Origin: Strigamia acuminata
Taxonomy: Eukaryota; Arthropoda; Chilopoda; Geophilomorpha; Linotaeniidae
Reading direction: 5' to 3'
Length of the DNA stretch: 64,000 bases
Assembly: GCA_949358305.1 (NCBI GenBank)
Contig: OX442320.1
Span: 4,728,259-4,792,258, forward strand
Shown here: positions 42,105 to 51,022 of the stretch, in pieces
How positions within the stretch are numbered: the first letter of the stretch is position 1
Layout of the letters: each line of letters opens with the position of its first letter
The notes under the pieces: model-generated
Database searches by the model: none
The model's input: the letters and a program-made list of their open reading frames with translations, nothing else
What the model was told of the DNA's origin: nothing
Position numbers and translations under genes: made by a program

Positions 42105-42540
42105 TTTATTGTTCCTGTGAAGACTAAAAAAACTCTTTCGCCATCTATTAATTACTGTGTTTTCAATTTTCGGTATTGTTCATTTTATAATTATCAAAAA
42201 TGTGAAGCAAGCAATTATTTTACCGTTAGCTCGGGTTACCTTGATCAATTTTTCACCTCCAATTATAAATAATTTCAAGAAAAATAGCGATAGCCTTATG
42301 GAAGTTTAGTAAAATGTGAGTCTCAGTAAGTTCTTTCATCAGATTAAATATAATATATTTGAGATAATTTTTATATAAATATTCTTGGGTGTAAATTTAC
42401 TCCTTGATGACATTTTCCAAAAGGCGTAAATTTATTTCCCTATACTAACTTTTACCTACACTTACAAGTTAGATTCGAAAATCGAAAACTCAGTAATTAA
42501 CAGATGGCAAAAGAGTTGAAACATGGAACAACAAAATAAT

Positions 42541-42600
42541 GGTACAGCTGCAAACAATTGTATTTTACTGTATACTAGTATATATACCGCAAAGAATCTT
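42541..42600 (+). promoter_or_regulatory. core promoter, plus-strand copy
   Basis: 'ggtacagctgcaaacaattg', 'tattttactgtatactag', the TATA box at about 42579-42588, then 'caaagaatcttcc'. The same modules precede the gene at 51023 (50928-50985). Confidence 0.7.
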
Positions 42601-42636
42601 CCAAATGTTCTTTCGACGAGAGCAAACTTAACGAAC

Positions 42637-43845
42637 ATGGCAAACTACCTCTCTTGCTTCTTTCTTGCACTCTGCATTGGAGGTGAGTAATAATGGCAAA
42701 AATATTTTTAACAAAAGACATTTTATCTTTTGATTTTCTGTAGTGTCACTTGGAGATGAACAGTACACGGTATCATCTGAATTTTATGATATTCTCACGG
42801 AAGCTCGAGGTGGCGGAACCGCCGTTTCGTCGGAAATAACCGAAATAATCCGTCTCCCGGACGGCCATTAATAGTTAATAGTTAATAGTTAATAGTTAGC
42901 CACAGTGTATCTCTTCTTCTAGGAGGGGAAGAGGCCGCGGCGAAGTGCGGCCAAAGTCTTGGAAAAAGCCCAAGTCCGGGAAGAAACCCAAGCCCGGGAA
43001 GCGGCGGAGCCCGGGTGACGGGTCGATTGCCGGTGTGGCGTGCCTTTGTTGCACAGCCAACATGCGGGAAGACGGTAGACTCCAACCCCTAGACAACGAT
43101 TAAAGGCCAACAAACCAATTATCTGGAGTCCTTGTCTTTCATTTACGTGGGTATGCATCCCACCCCATGGTAACCAGTCTACAGGCCGCCATGGGTAAGA
43201 CCATAGCCGTCACAACAACATATGATTGCTGACATCTAATCAGCACACAGAACAACGAATCAATCGAAAAGAACACATGGTTACGTGTTCAGGTTATCCT
43301 TGGTAGGAAGCTTTGGAAATGCTGTAGGTTGGTTTTACAACCGGGGTCGCCAGGCGGAGTACGACGTGCAACCAAAAAATAATTTTTCTCTATTATTGCT
43401 GCTACAACATCTTTTGGCAACCCATAACACAAAGAAAGACCTTTTATTCAGGGTCGGGGTGAGGGCAACAAAAACTAAGACTTCTTCAAGTTCAAGATCT
43501 TTTTGTTGAAGCTGGGCCTAGGTTTTCATGTGCTTTCTTTCTGTTTATTCACAGAATACATCATACAATGCAGTCTGCACTAGTAAATGTCAGCAATTGC
43601 GTCAGAAATATCATTGATGTTATACTGATAGGAAGGTTTGTATATTTATTTTGACTTTAGGCTTACATGAAAAGAGATTTTAATTTCAGAAATATGGATT
43701 TTATTTGGATTATTGCAACGCTAGCCCTGGCATAACATCCCTCGGAAGAGATTGTAAATCCGATACTGCTTGTTGTGAATATGGATATAAATATAATTGG
43801 TGTTACACTACCATCGGAAGATGGGATTACTGCGTTCCTAACTAG
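42637..43845 (+). pseudogene. broken paralogue of the modular secreted protein
   Basis: Exon 1 (42637-42682) encodes MANYLSCFFLALCIG. Exon 2 begins at 42744 and reads like the first repeat domain ('YTVSSEFYDILTEARGGG') for about 42 codons, until the GC-rich repeat inserted near 42869 ends it with a stop. Exons 3 (43555-43635) and 4 (43690-43845) are WCYT exons with intact splice sites. But the Trp of the first WCYT core is TGA (43615-43617). Two independent lesions make this a pseudogene, unless the short 57-residue product is used. Confidence 0.85.
42869..43215 (-). mobile_element. GC-rich dispersed repeat, copy 2, with (TTAATAG)n tail
   Basis: Reverse complement aligns with 18522-18770. 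The left end on the plus strand is four or five copies of 'ttaatag'. A simple-repeat tail at one end fits the 3' end of a non-LTR element or SINE read on the minus strand. It interrupts exon 2 of the secreted-protein paralogue. Confidence 0.68.
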
Positions 43846-44335
43846 TGGCTTCAGCTAACAAATGTTCATGAATAATTCATTTTTAAAAAGTTTCTTGAAT
43901 AATAGGTTAATGTTGGATTTATAATCAAATTGTTAATAAAGAAACTTTGGGTATTCAAAAATATGTGTTTTAAGTGATTTGGGTGTAGCAGTTTTTGGCG
44001 TAAGCAGTGATCGTGGTGTTGTTCGTTTGGAGGTAGATTCAGAATGAGCCAAAAATCATTTGGCCTACCCTGGAGACTGCTCGGCAAAGCTGCTCAGAAC
44101 GCTCAAATTGGTCGTGTTTTCAAACAACCCTAAGGAAGCTGTCTGCAAACCTCAGGGGAGAGAAACTCTGCCCACATCCTGCTCCCAGTCAAACATCAAG
44201 GATGTGACTCACTGTACAAAGGATAAAACCACTTTGCTAAGGGGGAATAATTCTCTTTATCCAAAAATGAGTAAAGAGAGAATAAAATAAAATAAAATGA
44301 AATATTATTTTATCTCTAAAAAACAAGTGGGAATG
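43846..44335. other. 3' flank and gene-poor spacer
   Basis: Begins with a 3' UTR similar to that of the other WCYT genes ('aatcaaattgttaataaaga'). 44278-44305 is a short (AAAAT)n run. The frame at 44060-44290 resembles nothing I know. Confidence 0.5.
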
Positions 44336-45325
44336 TAGTGAACACCACGGCTAAACTGGGTACAAATTTATAACCCGGAAATGTGGATGGATCAGGCCAC
44401 AGAGACAGGCCATGGGCCACCGGGTGATTTTTGGTATCCTACCGGGCCATTACAGCACTGTCTGTAATTTAATGCGGGAAATCCTGATTAAACCGCGCTT
44501 GCGTGTTTTTGTGGGAAATAATGCATGATAATGTGTTATTGACTAATCCATCTCTTTATCTTGAGTGACACATGTTGTGATCCCAAATATCCTCACTATG
44601 TTTGGGCGAATTCTAATTGTTATTATTATTTTTGAATTAAGAGAATTTTGTGTATTTGGTTTAGCCCTGTTTCTGCTCCTCGGCTGTTCACAGATAACCG
44701 TTGGTTGTTGCTTAGTAAAGAGGGGGTTGCTACGGCAAACTCTTAGCTCGAAGTGTGTTGGACCTCATCGACGAAAGGTTGCGGATGTGTAATTAATGTT
44801 TGTTGGTTTACTTTTGTTTCTGACAGTTGCAAATATGTGCCAATATTAAGTAATAATCTGAGAATAATCATCAGTTTTGTTGATTTTGCTCCGAAAACAT
44901 CAGTCTGAAATAAACGAATTGTAATATTGATTGTTTAACCCTCCACTGAGATTACTTTTACAACAACATATTCATGAGTACTGCAAGATGCTGCCATGTA
45001 AAACCAATACACCCAGGTATTCCCAACAAAAATCCATTGCACATCTAAAAGAATCAAATGTTATTCATTACGGTACCGGTATTGATTGTAAATTTTTATT
45101 GTGCAGATAAAATAGAATAAAAATGACTGAATTCCGGACCTCCATCTTTGTTTGTGCAGGTTCCCAGATAGTCAAAAGCGGAAGATTCATCTCACAAGGA
45201 GACCGCAGGAGTGTGTCCCTCACAATTGTTAAAATTATTGTTCAATAAAGTATTCACATAACCTGAGCAATGTTTCTTTCAAATATTTAAATGCACCACT
45301 CTCTCACATTGTTACAAACAGTTAC
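44336..45325. mobile_element. candidate solo LTR or LTR-containing remnant
   Basis: 'aaaaaacaagtgggaa' directly before TGTAGTGAACACC looks like a polypurine tract and LTR start. An AATAAA at 45245 and a terminal '...acaaacagttacaaca' could be the LTR end. No second LTR or flanking duplication was found, so this is tentative. Confidence 0.35.
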
Positions 45326-45339
45326 AACACACAGGATTC

Positions 45340-45543
45340 TGTTGGTTCCTATTCGGTTCCACAAAGATTTCGAATGTCCAAGTAATGAAAACACACGTTG
45401 TAACGGGAACATAAATAACACGTCTTTACTTTACGGTAAATTTTACAACAATTCAATTGCACGTGCATTACGTGCGTGCAACGTTCACACATTTGATAAC
45501 GTTAAAACCTTTGATAATTTGTAACAATAGATTAAATCTAACA
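45340..45543 (-). repeat. copia 3' LTR
   Basis: 204 bp; the same sequence as 49892-50095 on inspection. Confidence 0.95.
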
Positions 45544-45663
45544 AACCCTCCTTACAAATTTTTATAAGTTTTAAAATGAATTAAGAAAAACTAAAACTAA
45601 CATTCAATGAAATTCGAAAACAAAAACAAAAAACATGAATAAAATATTATTTCGAACTTAAAA

Positions 45664-48600
45664 CTATTTGTCTTCGTCTTCGTTCTTCTCTTCGTCCTCG
45701 TTTATCTTAACTTCTCCTCTCAGACTCACGCCGTCGCGTCCCTCCATGAATTTGTCTTTCGCGACCGCCTTCGTCAGGAAATCAGCAATCATGTCACCTG
45801 TTGGTAAATGGATTAATTCAATGTTGCCAAGTTTTATCTCGTCCCTTATGAACATCAAGTGTCGGTTCATATGTTTAGTTCTTCCAAACTGGTTCGAACC
45901 GCACAAAATCTGCATTGCTGGTTGACTGTCCGTGAAGATTGGTACTTTTCTCTGCACACAGCTTCCTTCGCCCACTTCACTCAAAAAGTCTCGCGCCCAT
46001 TTTATGGATTTCAGCAATTCGCAGATGGCCAAAATCTCGCTTTCTGTCGATGACATCGCGACTAATCGTTGTTTTTTGGTTTTCCACGTTATTGTTGTTG
46101 ATCCAATTTTTACTATCATCCCTGTATGTGATTTTGCATCTTGGGTGACGTTCCAGCTTGCGTCCGCAAATCCTTGTAATTTCCCCTCCTCATTTGAGAA
46201 AAACAATCGCATCTCAATCGTCTTCTTCAGATATCGCATCACTCGTTTGACCGCTCTGAAGTGTAATTGGCGCGGATCTCTTGAATATGCTGACAACGCA
46301 CTTATTGCGAATGATATGTCCGGTCGTGATATTATCATCACGTGCATCAGCGATCCTATCATTTGCTGATAAAGTTGCTGGTCGACTCTTTTCGATTTCT
46401 CAAAATCATCTAAGTCTTGTCCAGTAGCCATTGGTGTGTTTGCAGTGACTCCGTCCATCAGCTCGTATCTCTTCAAAACATCGTTTATGTATTTTTGTTG
46501 ACCAATTAGAATTCCGTTGTCCATTATCGAAATTTCCATTCCCAATAGGAAATGTACTTCTCCCAAATCAACAATTTCAAAAACTCTTTTTATCTTCTTT
46601 AGAATCCGGTCCAATATCTTTTGACTAGTAAACGCTGCCAAAATGTCATCTACGTACACCCCCAGAATAATAAAGTCATTTTTTCTCTTGTAAATATACA
46701 CACACCTGTCGTTGATTAGTGGTGTCAGGCCAATTTTCTGCAATTCCGTGTCCAGTCTCTCGTTCCAACATCTCCCTGATTGTCTCAGGCCATAAAGGCT
46801 TCGTTCAAGTCTGCAAATCAAGTCCTTCTGTTCATATCCCTCCGGCTGCTCCATGAAAATCGTTTCATCAATCAGGCCGTACAGGTAAGCTGTTTTTATG
46901 TCAAATTGACGCGTCATCAATTTGTGTTTGGCCACCATGGATAAAATGATGCGGAGTGATTCGACTCTTACAACTGGCGAGAAAGTTTCCGTGTAATCAA
47001 TGCCTGCTCTCTGGGAATACTCCACTGCCACCAATCTTGCCTTGTATTTATTTACACTCCTGTCCACGTTGAGTTTTATCCGATAAATCCATTTGCTCTT
47101 TATCGTAGTCATTTGTTTTTCCTTCTTCACCAATGTCCAAACATTGTTCACGTGCAATGAGTCTATTTCACTATCCATCGCCGTTTTCCATTTTTCTTTT
47201 TCGTCGCAATTTATTGCTTGCTCGTATGTTTCCGGTGTAAATAAGTCGTCAACGCCTTCGAATGCTGCATTCGCTGCCTCAACCGCTGCGTTCACTGCTT
47301 CATGTTGTGCTGCGATGCGCTGTGATCGTCGTACACCTTCTTGTTGCAATTGTTGCTCACGCTGCTCCATTTGTTCCGCGTGTCGCTGCTCGAGCACGGC
47401 TTGTGTTGTTCCCCGAGGTCTGCCAATCTGCGCTGGTTGATCTCGTTGCAGCTCTTGTTGTTCATCTTCAACAATCACTGCAGGCTGTTGAGCATTGTTG
47501 TCATCGTTAGCATTTGTTTCTCCAATTGCCTCGTCTTCGAATTCTTGACAAAAACGCTTATTTTCGTCCGGTTTTGTCAAATTAAAGATGTCCGCCCCCC
47601 GAATTTCTTCATTAAATTCGACTGTTCTACCTTCTTGGATTTTCTTTTCTGCTGGGACGTAAATTCTAAATGCTTTTCTTTCCGTCGAATATCCCACGAA
47701 TATTCCGCGTTTTGCTTTTTGATCAAGCTTTTGCCTCTTCTCTGCTGGGATGTGCAGGAAAGCCTCACAACCAAAAACTCGAAGATGTTTTATTGATTGC
47801 TTGCGCTTCATCCACATTTCTTCTGGAACTAAATCCCCATTTGGTTTCGTCAAAGTTCGATTTTTCACGTGTATTGACGTTGAAAATGCTTCGGCCCAAA
47901 ATATTTGCGGTAGGCCCGATTCCAAAAGCAATGTTCGTGTCGCCTCTACGAGCGTTCGATTTGTACGCTCCGCAATGCCGTTGCTGGCTGCATTGAATGG
48001 CACTGTGAGCTCGTGCAATATGCCTTCATCGTTGCATAAACGTTTAAAATTCTCGTTGACAAACTCGCCTCCGTTGTCGCTTCTAATACGCTTTAATTTA
48101 TTTCCCGTTTGTTTTTCCGCCATCGCTTTAAACGATTTGAAGAAGTCAAATGTTTGAGATTTCTCGCTCATGAAATAAGCAAATTTCTTGCGGGTAAAGT
48201 CTTCAGTAATTACAAAAGCGTACCTGCTTCCTCCCATTGATGGTGTCTTGAATGGTCCAATCAAATCCATGTGTATTAGTTGCAAAACATCATCCGACTG
48301 CTTTTCGTTTATTCGTTTGTACGGGCTCTTCGTCATTTTTCCGAGTATGCACGCGGTGCATTTCTCCAATGGTGCATTGTTGTATTCCAACCCGTAAACC
48401 AATTCCTTGTTGGTCATCTTGTCGATTGTTCGTTCGTTTGCATGACACAATCGTTTATGCCATATTTCCTTGGTTTGTTTAGTTGTCGTGGCAACCGCAT
48501 TCGCTTGCTCTTCTTTTTTCAGTTGCAATAAATACATGGTGCCACACTTCGCTCCCTTTCCAATCGTCTCTCCAATTGGACTATTAATGTCCGCCCAGTT

Positions 48601-49764
48601 TCCTCTGAATTGAACGGTGTAGTTCTTTGCCGTCAAGCGCGGAATTGAGAGCAAATTTCCTTTTAGCTCTGGAACAAAGAGCACATCTTGCAGCAAAATC
48701 TTCATTGTTGCTGCTCCGTCGAGTTGACAATCCAAAATTATGCTTCCTTTTCCAGTTGCTAGAAGCTTCACACCTTTCTTGGCTGTGGTTATTGTTGTCT
48801 CCATCTCAACAAACGTTTTAAACAGCTCGCGCTTGCTCGACATATGCACAGAAGCTCCTGAATCTAAAATCCAGTCGTCAAGGTGATCACTCGATTCCAA
48901 TTCAACCACTAGCGCGTGTTGTATTGTTGCAAATTCTACTTCGGCCTGCGCCATCTTTGCCGCCTCCTTTGGTCTCTGCGTCATTTTCGTGGGGCGCTTC
49001 TCTGGATGGCGCTGCCAACAGTCTTTGGCAATATGGCCACTTTTGCCACACTCATAACAAACAAATTTTGTCCCACCTTTTGTTTTCCTGCCTCCCGAAT
49101 TTTTTCCGACTTGTGCCTTGAACGCCACTGTCCCGCTTTCCGTCGCTGCTCCTTTCAAATTAAACGCTGACCATTGGTCCTCCATTTTGAGTTCACGTCG
49201 TAATTCTTCAATTGTTGCGGCTGCATTCGATCGAAAATTCCTCGCAATGTGGGAAAATCTTGTCACGAGACCACGCGTCACGTACATCATCAATTCGCGA
49301 TCTTTTATGTCACGTCCGACTGCCTTGGCTCTCGATTGAATTGACTTTGCCCTGTTTAAGTAGCTGTCCACTGCTTCGTCGTGTCTCATACGTAATTCGC
49401 ACAATTCTGCCGCCGCGTCGATTTGACGTTCCTCCGTCGTTCCGGCGTACAGCGCTTTTAACGCATCCCAAACTTCTTTTGCACTGGTTTTCCCCATGCA
49501 ATTCGTCGCTTCCTCGTTCGAAACGGTCAAAATAATGATGCCGAGTGCCTCGTTGTTGTTTTTCACCCAAGTGTTATATTTTACGAGATTATCTGCGTAA
49601 CCCGCAGAGCCCACCACCGGTTCTGCCACTGCTGGATCCGTTATCATATTTTTCAAACTCTTAGCTGCTAATAAAGTTCCAACCTTAAACTGCCAGATGA
49701 AATAGTTCTCCGGTGTAAGAAGATCAATTCGATTCAACGAACCGCCCGAAATCGCATCCGCCAT
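45664..49764 (-). CDS. copia Gag-Pol polyprotein
   Basis: 1366 codons, uninterrupted. In order: Gag with the copia-type start 'LLTPENYFIWQFKVGTLL'; zinc knuckle 'CYECGKSGHIAKDC' (about residues 235-248); protease 'WILDSGASVH' (about 300); integrase with catalytic Asp in 'IHMDLIGPF', Asp in 'RSDNGGEF' and Glu in 'GIAERTNRT' (about 497, 563, 597); reverse transcriptase with 'GVYVDDILAAF' (about 1038); RNase H with 'SSTESEILAICELLKSIKW' (about 1240). Order PR-IN-RT-RH defines Ty1/copia. The C-terminus is a charged Glu/Asp/Lys tail. Confidence 0.96.
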   Translation of the reverse strand: MADAISGGSLNRIDLLTPENYFIWQFKVGTLLAAKSLKNMITDPAVAEPVVGSAGYADNLVKYNTWVKNNNEALGIIILTVSNEEATNCMGKTSAKEVWDALKALYAGTTEERQIDAAAELCELRMRHDEAVDSYLNRAKSIQSRAKAVGRDIKDRELMMYVTRGLVTRFSHIARNFRSNAAATIEELRRELKMEDQWSAFNLKGAATESGTVAFKAQVGKNSGGRKTKGGTKFVCYECGKSGHIAKDCWQRHPEKRPTKMTQRPKEAAKMAQAEVEFATIQHALVVELESSDHLDDWILDSGASVHMSSKRELFKTFVEMETTITTAKKGVKLLATGKGSIILDCQLDGAATMKILLQDVLFVPELKGNLLSIPRLTAKNYTVQFRGNWADINSPIGETIGKGAKCGTMYLLQLKKEEQANAVATTTKQTKEIWHKRLCHANERTIDKMTNKELVYGLEYNNAPLEKCTACILGKMTKSPYKRINEKQSDDVLQLIHMDLIGPFKTPSMGGSRYAFVITEDFTRKKFAYFMSEKSQTFDFFKSFKAMAEKQTGNKLKRIRSDNGGEFVNENFKRLCNDEGILHELTVPFNAASNGIAERTNRTLVEATRTLLLESGLPQIFWAEAFSTSIHVKNRTLTKPNGDLVPEEMWMKRKQSIKHLRVFGCEAFLHIPAEKRQKLDQKAKRGIFVGYSTERKAFRIYVPAEKKIQEGRTVEFNEEIRGADIFNLTKPDENKRFCQEFEDEAIGETNANDDNNAQQPAVIVEDEQQELQRDQPAQIGRPRGTTQAVLEQRHAEQMEQREQQLQQEGVRRSQRIAAQHEAVNAAVEAANAAFEGVDDLFTPETYEQAINCDEKEKWKTAMDSEIDSLHVNNVWTLVKKEKQMTTIKSKWIYRIKLNVDRSVNKYKARLVAVEYSQRAGIDYTETFSPVVRVESLRIILSMVAKHKLMTRQFDIKTAYLYGLIDETIFMEQPEGYEQKDLICRLERSLYGLRQSGRCWNERLDTELQKIGLTPLINDRCVYIYKRKNDFIILGVYVDDILAAFTSQKILDRILKKIKRVFEIVDLGEVHFLLGMEISIMDNGILIGQQKYINDVLKRYELMDGVTANTPMATGQDLDDFEKSKRVDQQLYQQMIGSLMHVMIISRPDISFAISALSAYSRDPRQLHFRAVKRVMRYLKKTIEMRLFFSNEEGKLQGFADASWNVTQDAKSHTGMIVKIGSTTITWKTKKQRLVAMSSTESEILAICELLKSIKWARDFLSEVGEGSCVQRKVPIFTDSQPAMQILCGSNQFGRTKHMNRHLMFIRDEIKLGNIELIHLPTGDMIADFLTKAVAKDKFMEGRDGVSLRGEVKINEDEEKNEDEDK

Positions 49765-49891
49765 TTTTCACGACGTTCGATTTTCGAATTCCGTCACGTG
49801 CGCACTTCGTTCTCACTCGAATCTTCGAAAAATGTCGTCTGAGTGCCGTGGATACTTCTTTTCGAAGAAAAACCGGCCTTCTGCTACCACT

Positions 49892-50095
49892 TGTTGGTTC
49901 CTATTCGGTTCCACAAAGATTTCGAATGTCCAAGTAATGAAAACACACGTTGTAACGGGAACATAAATAACACGTCTTTACTTTACGGTAAATTTTACAA
50001 CAATTCAATTGCACGTGCATTACGTGCGTGCAACGTTCACACATTTGATAACGTTAAAACCTTTGATAATTTGTAACAATAGATTAAATCTAACA
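49892..50095 (-). repeat. copia 5' LTR
   Basis: 204 bp LTR at the 5' side of the minus-strand element. Confidence 0.95.
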
Positions 50096-50420
50096 GATTC
50101 TTTACTGTGTGTTGAAACACTATTTTATTATTTTTTGAATAAAGGTCAAGTGTAGCACTACACTTGGTGATTAGCCTGTTCAAACCTTACTCTGGAACCC
50201 AAGTAATTTGATATCACATGACATATGACATCACAACTTTGTTCACCAACCTGACTGCTTGCATGAAGACAACAATAGTTTGTAGTTTGTAGTGGTAGTT
50301 TGTAGTAGTGGTGATTTTTACTTTTATTTTTTATTTATTTTTAGCAATAACGTGAATGTTTGTTATTTTATATTTGTTATAAAATTAAAATTAATTAAAT
50401 TAAAATTTTCTAAAAACAAA

Positions 50421-50438
50421 GAGATGGTGGTTTGCCAT
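50421..50438 (-). pseudogene. relic of a minus-strand signal-peptide exon
   Basis: Minus strand: ATG at 50438 in the context 'agagcaaactgaatgaacATG', then codons for MANHHL, after which homology to the exon family ends and the frame stops. A TATA box (about 50505-50491) and 'gtgtacagctgcgagcaatt' are still present upstream. It mirrors the exon at 41952-42000. Confidence 0.65.
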
Positions 50439-50635
50439 GTTCATTCAGTTTGCTCTAGTATGAAAAACCGATGCATTTGAAAGTATCTTTGATTTATATA
50501 TACTGCCAAATACAATTGCTCGCAGCTGTACACCATTAAATTTTTTTTTGTTTCATAGATTCCCAAAATTAAACTCTTTAGCCATCTGCTAATTACTGAG
50601 TTTTTACTTTCCTTTCAATCATACAGAAATTTATT

Positions 50636-50825
50636 ACAGTCGGACCTCGTTATATCAAACCGCGATTTAACGAATTTTTTGATTGAGCAAATATTTAAAA
50701 ATGGCTTGATTGGTTGGTCGACCATAAAACACCATATAAAAAAATTTTGATATAACGAACTTTTATTACAACGAACCAATTTTTCCGGTACTTTGCGATT
50801 TGTTGTAATGAGGCTCGCCTTGTAT
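50636..50825. mobile_element. pogo/Tigger-like MITE
   Basis: Left end CAGTCGGACCTCGTTATATC, right end complementary to CAAGGCGAGCCTCATTACAA, with TA at both sides. These ends and the internal 'ttataacga'-type repeats match the pogo group of Tc1/mariner elements. About 190 bp, non-coding. Confidence 0.68.
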
Positions 50826-50927
50826 AAAATAATTTAAGCATTTAATTTTCAGCTATTGCAAATTAAAAAGTCAAAACTCAGTAATTAGCAGTTGGTAAGA
50901 GATTTATTTATATGACAACAAAATAAC

Positions 50928-50985
50928 GGTACAGCTGAAAACAATTGTATTTTGTCGTATATATACACCAAAGAATCTTCCAAAT
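50928..50985 (+). promoter_or_regulatory. core promoter of the modular secreted-protein gene
   Basis: 'cggtacagctgaaaacaatt', 'gtattttgtcg', TATA box 'tatatatac' (about 50957-50966), then 'caccaaagaatcttcc'. Matches 42541-42600. Confidence 0.7.
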
Positions 50986-51022
50986 ATTATCCGTTCTTTC
51001 TACAAGAGCAAACCGACCGAAC

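Larger units (their letters stand above)
45340..50095 (-). mobile_element. full-length Ty1/copia LTR retrotransposon
   Basis: 4756 bp with 204-bp LTRs at 45340-45543 and 49892-50095, apparently identical, TGTTGG...TAACA. A perfect 5-bp target duplication GATTC (45335-45339 and 50096-50100). On the minus strand the internal start is 'agTGGTAGCAGAAGG', whose TGGTAGCAGA would pair with an initiator tRNA-Met 3' end. Next to the 3' LTR is a polypurine 'aaggaggg'. One open polyprotein fills the interior. This looks like a young, potentially active element. Confidence 0.96.

Noticed and set aside
44565-44792. Small membrane-like frame
   Set aside because: A hydrophobic stretch exists, but there is no good start context or polyadenylation, and it lies within a candidate LTR.
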